From: Streptomyces sp. NBC_00461
GTDB taxonomy: Bacteria > Actinomycetota > Actinomycetes > Streptomycetales > Streptomycetaceae
Assembly: GCF_036013935.1 (NCBI RefSeq)
Contig: NZ_CP107902.1
Coordinates: 6,295,001-6,359,000, forward strand
Reading direction: 5' to 3'
Length of the DNA stretch: 64,000 bases
The notes below the pieces were generated by a model. It made no database searches and was not told the origin of the DNA. It saw only the letters and a list, made by a program, of their open reading frames with translations. Below are positions 9,013 to 17,369 of the stretch, one piece after another. The translations under genes and the position numbers were made by a program. The stretch's first letter is position 1; each line of letters opens with the position of its first letter.

Positions 9013-9075
9013 CCGGTCCGCGCGTCTCTGCGGGTGCACGCGGACCGGGGCCGCCAAAGGGGAGCCCTAGGGCTC
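9013..9075 (-). terminator. Hairpins downstream of the 138-aa gene
   Basis: Two inverted repeats lie just after the minus-strand stop: GAGCCC-TA-GGGCTC at 9062-9075, overlapping the stop codon, and an 8-bp stem GGTCCGCG/CGCGGACC (9013-9020 with 9037-9044). Neither has a T-run. They may end transcription or protect the 3' end. Confidence 0.35.
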
Positions 9076-9490
9076 AGTGGGACGCGAGTTCGCGCGGCTC
9101 CAGAGCCGCCGCGTGCACGTCCATCTGCTCGGCGGCGAGGATCGCGGCCGCCGTGTCGGCGCGGGAGGCCGCCACGACCAGGGCGCGCCCGGCGAGGGCG
9201 TGCGCCCGCTGGTGCAGCACCATGGAGTCGCCGTCGGACGCTGCCGCGGACATGCGGGCCGGCGTCAGCCCGCCCCGCAGCCGGGCCACCTGCGCGGCGA
9301 GCCGCTCGGCCGCGATGTCCAGGTCCTCGGCGGGGGCCAGGGTCCGCAGCTCGTCCGTGACGGCGAGGAGCGCCGCGAGATGACCCGCGAGCTGGATGTC
9401 CAGCTCCTCCTCGCGCGACCGGTGCGGAAAGTCGGAGGGCGTGCCGGCCATCGTGCTGTGCACCGACTTGGTGCGGATCGGTTCGTACAT
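9074..9490 (-). CDS. Small helical protein of unknown function (SCO4983-like)
   Basis: 138 aa, almost entirely helical, rich in Ala, Glu, Leu and Arg, without TM segments or catalytic motifs. The opening MYEPIRTKSVH and the heptad-like run LAALLAVTDELRTLA resemble a Streptomyces hypothetical family I recall as SCO4983; that is memory, not a search. The start at 9490 has GGGAGG upstream. It has its own promoter with a built-in palindrome (9519-9541), suggesting stress or ligand control. Confidence 0.7.
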   Translation of the reverse strand: MYEPIRTKSVHSTMAGTPSDFPHRSREEELDIQLAGHLAALLAVTDELRTLAPAEDLDIAAERLAAQVARLRGGLTPARMSAAASDGDSMVLHQRAHALAGRALVVAASRADTAAAILAAEQMDVHAAALEPRELASH

Positions 9491-9518
9491 GGATGGCCTC
9501 CCGTGCTGTCAGGAAACC

Positions 9519-9541
9519 ATCCTAGCTTAGATTTCGTCTAA
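9519..9541 (-). promoter_or_regulatory. Promoter with operator palindrome for the 138-aa gene
   Basis: On the minus strand TAGGAT (9524-9519) is a good -10 box. Immediately upstream, within the expected -35/-10 spacer, is a perfect inverted repeat TTAGA-CGAAA-TCTAA (9541-9527). A repressor bound there would block RNA polymerase. Arms of this kind fit a MarR- or Fur-like dimer; the regulator is not identified here. Confidence 0.5.
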
Positions 9542-9562
9542 AGTTGAGCGAACGCAAAAGAT

Positions 9563-10774
9563 CTACGGCTGGCCGTAGCCGTCCAGGAAGTTCCCGATCC
9601 TGGTGACCGCGTCCCGCAGATCCCCGACCGACGGCAGGGTCACGACCCGGAAGTGGTCGGGCTCCACCCAGTTGAACCCGGTCCCCTGCACGACCATGAT
9701 CTTCTCGCGGCGCAGCAGGTCCAGGACCATCCGCCGGTCGTCCTTGATCTTGAAGACCTTGGGGTCGAGACGCGGGAAGAGATACAGCGCGCCCTTGGGC
9801 TTCACGCAGGTCACGCCCGGGATCTGGGTGAGCAGCTCGTACGCGACGTCCCGCTGCTCCTTCAGTCGTCCGCCCGGCAGCACCAGGTCGTTGATCGTCT
9901 GCCGGCCGCTCAGTGCGGCGACCACGCCGTGCTGTCCCGGCATGTTCGCGCACAGGCGCATGTTCGCGAGGATCGTCAGGCCCTCGATGTAGGAGTCCGC
10001 GTGCGCGCGCGGGCCGGAGATCGACATCCAGCCGACCCGGTAGCCGGCCACCCGGTACGCCTTCGACATGCCGTTGAAGGTGAGGGTCAGCAGGTCCGGG
10101 GCGACCTTCGCGGTCGGGGTGTGCGTGGCGCCGTCGTAGAGGATCTTGTCGTAGATCTCGTCCGAGCAGACCAGCAGGTTGTGGCGGCGGGCGATGTCGG
10201 TGAGCCCCTTGATCATCGCCTCGTCGTACACGGCCCCCGTCGGGTTGTTCGGGTTGATGATGACGATCGCCTTGGTGCGGTCGGTGACCTTGCGCTCGAC
10301 GTCCGCGAGGTCGGGCATCCAGTCCGACTGCTCGTCGCAGCGGTAGTGCACGGCCGTGCCGCCGGAGAGCGAGACGGCGGCCGTCCACAGCGGGTAGTCG
10401 GGCGACGGTACGAGGACCTCGTCGCCGTCGTCGAGCAGGCCCTGCATGGCCATCACGATCAGCTCGGAGACGCCGTTGCCGACGAAGACGTGCTCGACGT
10501 CCGTCTCGATGCCGAGGGTCTGGTTGTGCATGACGACCGCGCGGCGCGCGGCCAGCAGGCCCTTCGCGTCGCCGTAGCCGTGCGCCGTCGACACGTTGCG
10601 GAGGATGTCCTCCAGGATCTCGGGCGGGCACTCGAAGCCGAACGCCGCCGGGTTGCCGGTGTTCAGCTTGAGAATGCGGTGCCCGGCCGCTTCCAGCCGC
10701 ATCGCCTCCTCGAGCACCGGGCCCCGGATCTCGTAACAGACGTTGGCGAGCTTGGTCGACTGGATCACCTGCAT
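9563..10774 (-). CDS. PLP-dependent alanine-type aminotransferase
   Basis: 403 aa, starting MQVIQSTKLANVCYEIRGP, an N-terminus typical of AlaA-like (fold type I, class I/II) transaminases that make alanine from pyruvate and glutamate. Visible features: FGFECPPEIL, VFVGNGVSELI (cofactor phosphate contact), INPNNPTGAVY (conserved Asn-Pro), CSDEIYDKILYDG (PLP-ring Asp and Tyr) and NGMSKAYRVAGYRVGW, whose Lys is the Schiff-base lysine. The frame is open further upstream, but family similarity begins at this ATG. Shine-Dalgarno weak. Confidence 0.93.
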   Translation of the reverse strand: MQVIQSTKLANVCYEIRGPVLEEAMRLEAAGHRILKLNTGNPAAFGFECPPEILEDILRNVSTAHGYGDAKGLLAARRAVVMHNQTLGIETDVEHVFVGNGVSELIVMAMQGLLDDGDEVLVPSPDYPLWTAAVSLSGGTAVHYRCDEQSDWMPDLADVERKVTDRTKAIVIINPNNPTGAVYDEAMIKGLTDIARRHNLLVCSDEIYDKILYDGATHTPTAKVAPDLLTLTFNGMSKAYRVAGYRVGWMSISGPRAHADSYIEGLTILANMRLCANMPGQHGVVAALSGRQTINDLVLPGGRLKEQRDVAYELLTQIPGVTCVKPKGALYLFPRLDPKVFKIKDDRRMVLDLLRREKIMVVQGTGFNWVEPDHFRVVTLPSVGDLRDAVTRIGNFLDGYGQP

Positions 10775-10982
10775 GTCTGGGAGCTTACGGCCCGGTAACG
10801 CCTCTTGGGCCGTGTTTTCCACCACGTGAGACGCGGCGATTTGGGTGGTTATCGCCAGTGGCGGTCCCAGGGGCCCCATGCGTCTCCGTGAGCGGTGGTC
10901 ATGCCCGGGTCGCCCGAGTGGGTGAACGGGCCGCCGAACGTGTGCCGCCCGCGGCCTGACGCGCCCCGCCGGAAAGAACTCC

Positions 10983-11053
10983 TTGCCCAGCCACCCCTTT
11001 CCCTTCAGAATGCACATGTCAAATATGGGCGGCCGGAAAATCTCCGGTCGCCC
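10983..11053 (+). promoter_or_regulatory. Promoter and 5'-UTR hairpin of the secreted protease gene
   Basis: TTGCCC (10983-10988), 17-bp spacer, CAGAAT (11006-11011) is a plausible promoter. About 10 nt past the expected start a 10-bp stem (11027-11036 with 11044-11053, one G-U pair, 7-nt loop) forms, ending 23 nt before the ATG. Such a hairpin could stabilise mRNA or serve as an operator. The rest of the 300-nt gap shows nothing recognisable. Confidence 0.4.
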
Positions 11054-11076
11054 AAGTCGCAAGAGGGGACCCCCAC

Positions 11077-11922
11077 ATGAAGAAGCCTCTCGGCGCCGCG
11101 CTCTTCGCCCTGGTGATGGCCGGGGCCGGCGCGGCACCAGCGGTCGCGGCACCGGTGTCCACCAACGGCACCGCCACGCCCGCCGTCAAGGCCGTCAACT
11201 TCGCCGGCACCGTCTCGCTCAGCAACTGCTCCGGCTCCGTCATCCGCTTCCCGAACTCCGCGGACTCCGACCCGGCGCTCGTCATGTCCAACGGCCACTG
11301 CCTGGAGACCGGCTTCCCGGAGCCCGGCGAGGTCATCACCGGCCAGTCCTCCAGCCGTACCTTCGGACTGCTGAACTCCTCCGGAAGCAAGATCGCCACG
11401 CTCCGGGCCAACCAGGTCGTCTACTCGACCATGACCGACACCGACGTCACGATCTACCGGCTGACGACCACCTACGCGGCGATCAAGAGCTCGTACGGCA
11501 TCAGCCCGCTCACCCTGCAGGACACCCACCCGACCGCCGGCACCGCGATCACCGTCGTCTCCGGCTACTGGAAGCGCACGTACGCCTGCAACATCGACGG
11601 CTTCGTCTACCGCATCAAGGAGGGCGACTGGACCTGGAAGGACTCGGTCCGTTACACGTCCGCCTGCCAGACCATCGGCGGCACCTCGGGCTCGCCGGTC
11701 ATCGACAACGCCACCGGCAAGGTCGTCGCCGTCAACAACACCGGCAACGAGGACGGCGAGCGCTGCACCGAGAACAACCCCTGCGAGGTCGACCAGAGCG
11801 GCAACGTGACGGTCCGCAAGGGCATCAACTACGCCGAGGAGACCTACCAGATCCCGGCCTGCTTCGGCGCCGGCAACAAGCTCGACCTCAGCAAGAGCGG
11901 ATGCGTCCTGCCCAAGCCGTAG
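11077..11922 (+). CDS. Secreted trypsin-like serine protease
   Basis: 281 aa with a Sec signal peptide (MKKPLGAALFALVMAGAGAAP, cleavage near AVAAP). The chymotrypsin-fold triad is visible: His74 in VMSNGHCLE, Asp near 119-121 in MTDTDVTIYRL, and Ser near 207 in GGTSGSPVID. Cysteine pairs are probable (C51/C75, C171/C198). It lacks the long propeptide of alpha-lytic-type proteases, so processing may be simple. RBS AGAGGGG precedes the ATG. Likely an extracellular peptidase for protein scavenging or development; the substrate is unknown. Confidence 0.88.
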   Translation: MKKPLGAALFALVMAGAGAAPAVAAPVSTNGTATPAVKAVNFAGTVSLSNCSGSVIRFPNSADSDPALVMSNGHCLETGFPEPGEVITGQSSSRTFGLLNSSGSKIATLRANQVVYSTMTDTDVTIYRLTTTYAAIKSSYGISPLTLQDTHPTAGTAITVVSGYWKRTYACNIDGFVYRIKEGDWTWKDSVRYTSACQTIGGTSGSPVIDNATGKVVAVNNTGNEDGERCTENNPCEVDQSGNVTVRKGINYAEETYQIPACFGAGNKLDLSKSGCVLPKP

Positions 11923-11941
11923 TGCGCGGTGGGGCGTTCCG

Positions 11942-13567
11942 TCACACGGGACTGCGACGGACCGCCCGCCCCGCCAGCACATCCGTGCGCCGCCCGTCCT
12001 CGATCACGAACCGCCCGTCGATCAGGACATGCTCGATGCCCTTCGGGAGCGCGCGCGGATTCTCGTACGTCGACCCCGACGCCACCGCCTGCGGGTCGAA
12101 CAGGACCAGGTCCGCCCGGTACCCCTCGCGGACCAGACCCCGGTCCGGCAGCCGCAGCCGTGCGGCGGGCCGGGACGTGAGGTGGGCGACGCACTCCTCA
12201 AGGGACAGCACGCCCAACTCCCGCACGTAGTGGCCGAGATAGTGCGGGAAGGTGCCGTAGGCGCGCGGATGCGGCTTCGCGCCTTGCAGGATGCCGTCCG
12301 AGCCGCCGGTGTGGACCCGGTGCCGCATGATCGCCCGGACGTTCTCCTCATGGCCCACGTGCTGCAGGATCGTGGGACCCAGCCGGTCCTCCACCAGCAG
12401 GCGACGGGCCGTCGCCCACGGCGACTCGCCGCGCAGGTCCGCCGACTCCCTGACCGTCCGGCCGACGAAGTCGCCCAGCGCCGGATCCGTGACGCCCGAG
12501 ACCTCGATCGTGTCCCACTCGATGGGTACGCCGTGGCAGCCGTCCGCGCCCACGACCTCCATGTGGTGCCGGATGCGCTCGGCCGTCTCCTCGTCCGCCA
12601 GCCGCTTGAGGACCGCCTCCGGGCCACCCTCGCCCGCCCAACTCGGCAGCATCGCCACCAGGGTGGTGCAGCCGGGCGTGTAGGGGTACGTGTCCAGGCT
12701 GATGTCCGCCCCGGACGCGAGGGCCCCGTCCAGCAGGGTCAGCAGCTCCGGCGCCCGGCCCTCGTTCACGCCGAAGTTCATCGTGGCGTGGGCCAGGTGG
12801 AGCGAGCAGCCCGCCTCCCGGGTCAGGGCGACCATCTCCTCGTACGCCTCAAGGGCCCCGGCGCCGTAGGAGCGGTGGTGCGGGCAGTAGTAGCCGCCGT
12901 AGGACGCCACCACCCTGCACAGCTCGGTGAGTTCGGAGTCCTTGGCGTACATGCCGGGTGTGTAGGTCAGCCCGGACGACATGCCGACCGCGCCCTGCTC
13001 CATGCCCTCGGCGACCAGCCGGCGCATGCGGTCGAGTTCCCGCGGGGTCGCCTCCCGGTCCTCCCAGCCGACGGCCAGCATGCGGACCGTCCCCTGGGGG
13101 ATGAGATACGCCGCGTTCACCGCGATCCCCCGGCCCTCGAACCCGTGGTCCAGCCGGTCCAGGTACTCGCCGACCGAACGCCAGTCGAAGTCGATGTCGT
13201 CGCCGTGGCCGTTCCAGCCGGTGATCGTCCGGCGCACCTCGGCGAGCGTGCGGTCGTCCACGGGCGCGTACGACAGCCCGTCCTGGCCCAGGACCTCAAG
13301 GGTGACCCCCTGTGCGGCCTTGGCGCTGTGGTCCGGGTCGCGCAGGACCGCCAGATCGCTGTGGGCGTGCATGTCGATGAAGCCGGGGGAGAGGACCAGC
13401 CCCTCGGCGTCCAGTTCCCGCATGGCCTTCGGGCGCTGGCAGCCCGCCGCCGCGGCCTCCTTGACGATCGACGCGATCCTGCCGCGGTCGACCACCACGT
13501 CCGCGCGGTAGGCCGGCTCACCGCTGCCGTCCACCACGTCCGCGTCCCGGATGACGAGCTGCTCCAC
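11942..13567 (-). CDS. N-acyl-D-amino-acid deacylase (D-aminoacylase)
   Basis: 541 aa, amidohydrolase superfamily. The N-terminal DADVVDGSGEPAYRADVVV and PGFIDMHAHSDLA (metal-binding HxH at 67-69) are typical. CPHHRSYGAG, LAHATMNFG and MRHRVHTGGSDGI (catalytic Asp) follow, and the C-terminal GYRADLVLFDP closes the small beta domain. It hydrolyses N-acyl-D-amino acids to free D-amino acids. GTG start with a strong AGGAGGAG; it begins 8 nt after the amino acid deaminase stop, so both form one operon. The frame is open upstream, but that is the deaminase gene in another frame. Confidence 0.92.
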   Translation of the reverse strand: MEQLVIRDADVVDGSGEPAYRADVVVDRGRIASIVKEAAAAGCQRPKAMRELDAEGLVLSPGFIDMHAHSDLAVLRDPDHSAKAAQGVTLEVLGQDGLSYAPVDDRTLAEVRRTITGWNGHGDDIDFDWRSVGEYLDRLDHGFEGRGIAVNAAYLIPQGTVRMLAVGWEDREATPRELDRMRRLVAEGMEQGAVGMSSGLTYTPGMYAKDSELTELCRVVASYGGYYCPHHRSYGAGALEAYEEMVALTREAGCSLHLAHATMNFGVNEGRAPELLTLLDGALASGADISLDTYPYTPGCTTLVAMLPSWAGEGGPEAVLKRLADEETAERIRHHMEVVGADGCHGVPIEWDTIEVSGVTDPALGDFVGRTVRESADLRGESPWATARRLLVEDRLGPTILQHVGHEENVRAIMRHRVHTGGSDGILQGAKPHPRAYGTFPHYLGHYVRELGVLSLEECVAHLTSRPAARLRLPDRGLVREGYRADLVLFDPQAVASGSTYENPRALPKGIEHVLIDGRFVIEDGRRTDVLAGRAVRRSPV

Positions 13568-13575
13568 GACTCCTC

Positions 13576-14853
13576 CTAGAAGAACGTGCGGATGTAGTCG
13601 ACCACCGTGCCGTCCGCCTCGACCAGCGGGATCAGCTGCCACTTGTCGAAGGACGTGCACGGATGGGACAGACCCATCCCCACCCAGTCTCCGACGTCCA
13701 GGTCCGCCTCGGCAGTGGTCCGCAGCCAGGTGTGCTGGTCGGACAGGCCGGTCACCGAGACACCCGTCGCCGGGCGCTCGGCGCCGTCCCGGCGGACGAC
13801 CTGCGCGAGGGGAAGGCCCAGGTCGTACGCCGCGTCCCGCTTGCCCGCGTTGGCGAAGGCCTGCTCGGGGGAGGGGCGGGAGACCACTTGCGCCCACAGG
13901 CGGAAGGCCGGCTCCAGGGCACCCTCCCCGGGGACGCGGTTGAAGGGGGTGATCTTGCGGTAGTGGCCGTCGTCGTGCGAGACGTACGCCCCCGAGCGCA
14001 GCAACTTCAAGGCCGGCGCGGAGAGTTCGGGAAGCTCGGCGAACACGTCGGCCACCGCGTCGAACCAGGCGCTGCCGCCCGCGCTCACCACGATCTCCTC
14101 CAGGCCCGCGAACCGCCCGGCCTTGTCGAAGTCCACGGCCAGCGCGACCAGCCGGCGCAGCCACGCGTGCACCCGCTCCGGGTCGGCCCCGGGGACCTCG
14201 CCCTCGTAGCCCGCGACACCGACGAGCCGCAGTGTCCCGGCCGCCGCCACCGCGTCCGCGACCGCCGCGCACTCCGCCTCCGTACGGACACCGGTACGGG
14301 CGCCCTCGCCGGCGGCGAGCTCGACCACCACGTCCACCGGGCGGGACGTCCCCCGCAGTGCCTCGTCCATCAGGCGGACGCCGTGCACGGAGTCGACGTA
14401 GCAGACGAAGCGGAAGTCGCCGTCGGACTCCAGCTCGCCGGCGATCCAGCGCAACGCCGAGGGGTCCACGAGCTGGTTCGCGAGGAAGACCCGCCGGATC
14501 CCGAACGCCCGCGCCACCCGCACCTGGTGCGGCACGGCGAGCGTGATCCCCCACGCCCCGCGCTCGATCTGCTGCCGGAACAGCCTGGGTGCCATGGAGG
14601 TCTTGCCGTGCGGGGCGAAGACCAGGCCGTGGCGGGCCGCGTAGGTCTCCATGAGCGCGAGGTTGTGCTCCAGGCGCTCCGCGGACAGGGCGAGTACGGG
14701 GGTCGCGAAGCCGTCGGTGAAGAGGTTGCGGCGCTGGGCTGCCAGCTCGCCGACGGTCAGGCCGTCGGCGTCCGGCGGGAGGCCCTTGAAGCGGTGGTCG
14801 ACGCGTTCCTCGGCGAGGCGGGCGAGCGCTTCGGTACCGGTGTCGAGGGACAC
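13576..14853 (-). CDS. PLP-dependent amino acid deaminase (D-threonine aldolase/D-serine dehydratase-like)
   Basis: 425 aa, fold type III PLP enzyme with an alanine-racemase-like barrel. PLP lysine K84 sits in APHGKTSMAP; the C-terminal HPCTSFDKW supplies the His and Cys that bind the metal in D-serine dehydratase and D-threonine aldolase relatives. It probably deaminates D-amino acids to 2-oxo acids via enamine/imine intermediates. GTG start with GGGAGG. Co-transcribed with the D-aminoacylase downstream and divergent from the kinase-iclR-ridA-gntP operon, with which it shares an operator region. Confidence 0.88.
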   Translation of the reverse strand: MSLDTGTEALARLAEERVDHRFKGLPPDADGLTVGELAAQRRNLFTDGFATPVLALSAERLEHNLALMETYAARHGLVFAPHGKTSMAPRLFRQQIERGAWGITLAVPHQVRVARAFGIRRVFLANQLVDPSALRWIAGELESDGDFRFVCYVDSVHGVRLMDEALRGTSRPVDVVVELAAGEGARTGVRTEAECAAVADAVAAAGTLRLVGVAGYEGEVPGADPERVHAWLRRLVALAVDFDKAGRFAGLEEIVVSAGGSAWFDAVADVFAELPELSAPALKLLRSGAYVSHDDGHYRKITPFNRVPGEGALEPAFRLWAQVVSRPSPEQAFANAGKRDAAYDLGLPLAQVVRRDGAERPATGVSVTGLSDQHTWLRTTAEADLDVGDWVGMGLSHPCTSFDKWQLIPLVEADGTVVDYIRTFF

Positions 14854-14874
14854 GAGGCCTCCCTGATCAGGTGG

Positions 14875-14891
14875 GTTGCAGTCTCTGCAAC
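14875..14891. promoter_or_regulatory. Operator palindrome, likely IclR-type
   Basis: GTTGCAG-TCT-CTGCAAC is a perfect inverted repeat (7-bp arms, 3-nt spacer) between the divergent deaminase and sugar kinase genes, and just upstream of the candidate -35 of the plus-strand operon. GTTGCA/TGCAAC-type palindromes suit IclR-family dimers, and an IclR gene is the second gene of the plus-strand operon. Binding here could control both directions. Confidence 0.6.
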
Positions 14892-14896
14892 GTCCA

Positions 14897-14926
14897 TTGC
14901 GTATGTCGCTTACCGCTGTCTAACAT
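14897..14926 (+). promoter_or_regulatory. Candidate promoter of the sugar kinase-iclR-ridA-gntP operon
   Basis: TTGCGT (14897-14902), 18-bp spacer, TAACAT (14921-14926) reads like a housekeeping-sigma promoter. It starts 5 bp downstream of the palindrome and would give a leader of about 55 nt before the GTG at 14989. Confidence 0.45.
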
Positions 14927-14988
14927 CCAGGCCAACGCCGGGTCAATGGAGCCGCCACGACCCCGGACCGCAAGGAGCCGCGACCATC

Positions 14989-16032
14989 GTGAATGCCCCC
15001 GACGTCGTGGACGTCGTCGCGCTCGGCGAGTCCATGGTCACGTTCCTGCCCACCCGCCCGGGCCGCCTCGCCGACGTTCCCTCCTTCGACCGCGCCATCG
15101 GCGGTGCCGAGTCCAACGTGGCGTGCGCGCTCGCGGCCGCCGGGCACTCGACGCGATGGGTGAGCAGGGTCGGCGCCGACGGGTTCGGCGACCACCTGGT
15201 CGAGGCGATCGGGGCCCACGGCGTCGATGTCACCGCCGTACGACGGGACCCGGCGCGGCCGACCGGCATCTACTTCCGCACGGCCGGTGACCGGGCCACC
15301 GACGCCCATGAGGTGGCGTACTACCGCGCCGGGTCGGCCGCCTCCGCGATGGCCGTGGGCAACACGGACCTGGACGCGGTGCGGGCGGGGCGGGTGCTGC
15401 ACCTGTCGGGGATCACACCGATGCTGTCCGACGCCTGTCTCGGCCTCGTACGTGAACTGACCGCGCCCCGCCAGGACCGGCCGCTCGTCTCCTTCGACAT
15501 CAACCACCGGCCCGCGGTGTGGCGGCAGGCCGACGGGCCCGGCCTGCTGCTGGAACTGGCGCGCGGCGCCGACCTGGTGTTCGTGGGGGAGGACGAGGCC
15601 GAGGACGTGTGGGCGCTCCGGGGCGCCGAGGCCGTCCGGGCCGCCTTCCCCGATCCCGAGGTGCTCGTCGTCAAGCAGGGCGGCCGGGGGGCGACCGTGT
15701 TCGACACGGGGAACGCCGCCACCTTCGTTCCCGCCCCGCGTGTGGACGTGGTGGCCGCCGTCGGTGCCGGGGACGCCTTCGCCGCCGGCTTCCTGTCGGC
15801 CACCCTGCGCGGGCTGCCCACCCCGGCCCGCCTGCGCCACGGCCACCTCTGGGCCGCCGCCGCCCTCACCGCCCCCGGCGACCTCGCCGCGCCTCCCGCC
15901 CGCGGCCACGCCGACCGCCTCGCGGCCCTGGACGAGGACGCGTGGGGGAGACTTCGACTCGGCCCCGGCTGGACGCAACAAGCCGTCGATCACGCCCGTG
16001 ACCGGGCCGAGAAGGAGGCACGTACGCCATGA
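14989..16032 (+). CDS. PfkB-family sugar kinase (2-keto-3-deoxygluconate kinase-like)
   Basis: 347 aa. The N-terminal VVALGESMVTFLP with IGGAESNVACALA and the C-terminal GAGDAFAAGFL (catalytic Asp in the anion hole) define the ribokinase/PfkB fold; overall similarity is closest to KDG kinases, which phosphorylate 2-keto-3-deoxygluconate. GTG start; AAGGAG lies 12-16 nt upstream, a little far. First gene of the operon with iclR (4-nt overlap), ridA and a gluconate-type permease, so the true substrate may be a sugar acid or a deaminated amino-sugar acid. Confidence 0.85.
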   Translation: MNAPDVVDVVALGESMVTFLPTRPGRLADVPSFDRAIGGAESNVACALAAAGHSTRWVSRVGADGFGDHLVEAIGAHGVDVTAVRRDPARPTGIYFRTAGDRATDAHEVAYYRAGSAASAMAVGNTDLDAVRAGRVLHLSGITPMLSDACLGLVRELTAPRQDRPLVSFDINHRPAVWRQADGPGLLLELARGADLVFVGEDEAEDVWALRGAEAVRAAFPDPEVLVVKQGGRGATVFDTGNAATFVPAPRVDVVAAVGAGDAFAAGFLSATLRGLPTPARLRHGHLWAAAALTAPGDLAAPPARGHADRLAALDEDAWGRLRLGPGWTQQAVDHARDRAEKEARTP

Positions 16033-16790
16033 GCCAGACCGTCGACCGCGCGCTCAGCATCCTGCCGCTGCTCGCCGAGGGGCCCGCCGACCTCGGCCAG
16101 GTCGCCGACCGGCTCGGCGTGCACAAGTCCACGGCCCTGCGGCTGCTCAGGACACTGCACGAGCACGGCCTGGTCTACCGCCAGTCCGACCAGCGCTACC
16201 GCCTCGGCGCCCGCCTCATCGCGCTCGCCCAGGAGGCCATGGAGAACCTCGACATCCGCGAGATCGCGCACCCCCACCTCGTCCGCCTCAACGAGCAGTG
16301 CGGGCACACCGTCCATCTCGCGGTGTACGAGGAGTCCGAGGTCCTCTACATCGACAAGGTGGAGAGCCGGTACCCGGTCCGGATGTACTCGCGGATAGGG
16401 AAACCGGTGGCGATCACCGTCGCGGCGGTGGCGAAGCTGCTGCTCGCCGATCTGCCCGAAGTCGAGCGCCGGGCCGTCGCCGACAAGCTCGACTACCCCA
16501 TGTACACGGCCCGGTCCACTCCCAACGCCCCCGCTTTTCTAAGGGAGTTGGAGAAGGTGCGCGATCAGGGCTGGGCCACCGACCTCGGCGGCCACGAGGA
16601 GTCCATCAACTGCGTCGGCGCGCCGCTCCGCGGTGCCGACGGCCGGGTGGTCGCCGCGATGTCGGTCTCCGCGCCGAACGTCGTCGTCACCGCCGACGAA
16701 CTCCTCACCCTGCTCCCGCTGGTGCGCCGCACGGCCGACGCGATCAGCGGGGAGTACTCGGGACGAACGCCCGTGAAGGACACCGAATGA
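16029..16790 (+). CDS. IclR-family transcriptional regulator
   Basis: 253 aa. The N-terminal winged helix reads QVADRLGVHKSTALRLLRTL (about residues 25-44) and the C-terminal effector domain contains GHTVHLAVYEESEVLYIDKV and GLPxxT-like elements replaced by WATDLGGHEES. IclR proteins bind small acids and act as dimers on short palindromes, which fits the 14875-14891 repeat. Overlaps the kinase gene by ATGA and the 15-codon reading frame that follows, so it is translated as part of the operon and probably autoregulates it. Confidence 0.93.
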   Translation: MSQTVDRALSILPLLAEGPADLGQVADRLGVHKSTALRLLRTLHEHGLVYRQSDQRYRLGARLIALAQEAMENLDIREIAHPHLVRLNEQCGHTVHLAVYEESEVLYIDKVESRYPVRMYSRIGKPVAITVAAVAKLLLADLPEVERRAVADKLDYPMYTARSTPNAPAFLRELEKVRDQGWATDLGGHEESINCVGAPLRGADGRVVAAMSVSAPNVVVTADELLTLLPLVRRTADAISGEYSGRTPVKDTE

Positions 16791-16834
16791 AGACCCCCGC
16801 AACGAAGGGCATCGCAATGAAGGGCATCGCATGA
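16787..16834 (+). CDS. Possible 15-codon peptide linking iclR and ridA
   Basis: ATG at 16787 overlaps the iclR stop (ATGA) and its TGA overlaps the ridA ATG (ATGA), giving MKTPATKGIAMKGIA. The DNA contains a near-direct repeat, AAGGGCATCGCAATG followed by AAGGGCATCGCATGA. It may be a real microprotein or just a translational relay keeping ribosomes moving from iclR to ridA, which lacks a good ribosome site of its own. Confidence 0.35.
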   Translation: MKTPATKGIAMKGIA

Positions 16835-17241
16835 CCGAGAAGATCGCGCTCACCCCCAAGACGCACACCACCCCGCCCGCGAAGTTCTCCCACGGCGTCA
16901 AGAAGGGCAACATCCTGCAGGTCGCAGGGCAGGTCGGCTTCCTGCCCGCCGAGGAGGGCAAGGCCCCCACGCCCGCCGGCCCGACCCTGCGCGAGCAGAC
17001 CCTCCAGACCCTCGCCAACGTCAAGGCGATCCTCGAAGAGGGCGGCGCGAGCTGGGACGACGTGATGATGATCCGCGTCTACCTCACGGACGTGGACCAC
17101 TTCGCCGAGATGAACGGCGTCTACAACACCTACTTCGAGGAGCAGGGCCTCACCCAGCCGCCCGCCGCGCGCACGACGGTGTACGTCGGTCTGCCCGCGG
17201 GGCTCCTCATCGAGATCGACGCGCTGGCCGTCCTCGGCTGA
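16831..17241 (+). CDS. RidA-family (YjgF/YER057c/UK114) protein
   Basis: 136 aa, full length. The family core is clear: QVAGQVGF, LANVKAILEEGGASWDDVMMIRVYL, and PPAARTTVYVGLP with the catalytic Arg that holds the substrate carboxylate, followed by LLIEIDALAVL. RidA hydrolyses reactive enamine/imine products of PLP enzymes to 2-oxo acids. This fits the PLP amino acid deaminase in the divergent operon: RidA would clear the imines made by it. Trimeric, cytosolic in known relatives. Confidence 0.93.
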   Translation: MTEKIALTPKTHTTPPAKFSHGVKKGNILQVAGQVGFLPAEEGKAPTPAGPTLREQTLQTLANVKAILEEGGASWDDVMMIRVYLTDVDHFAEMNGVYNTYFEEQGLTQPPAARTTVYVGLPAGLLIEIDALAVLG

Positions 17242-17369
17242 CGCTCCCTCAACTCCCCCAACTCCCGTACCCCGTACGTCATCACGGTGCGGTGCCCCTC
17301 CTTCCCGGGGCGCCGTGCCGCGATCCCCCCTGCCCGAAAGCCGTATGCCCTCAAGCAGAGGACCCCCAA

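Noticed and set aside
13663..14988. Long N-terminal extension of the sugar kinase
   Set aside because: Antisense to the deaminase gene; kinase similarity starts at the GTG 14989.
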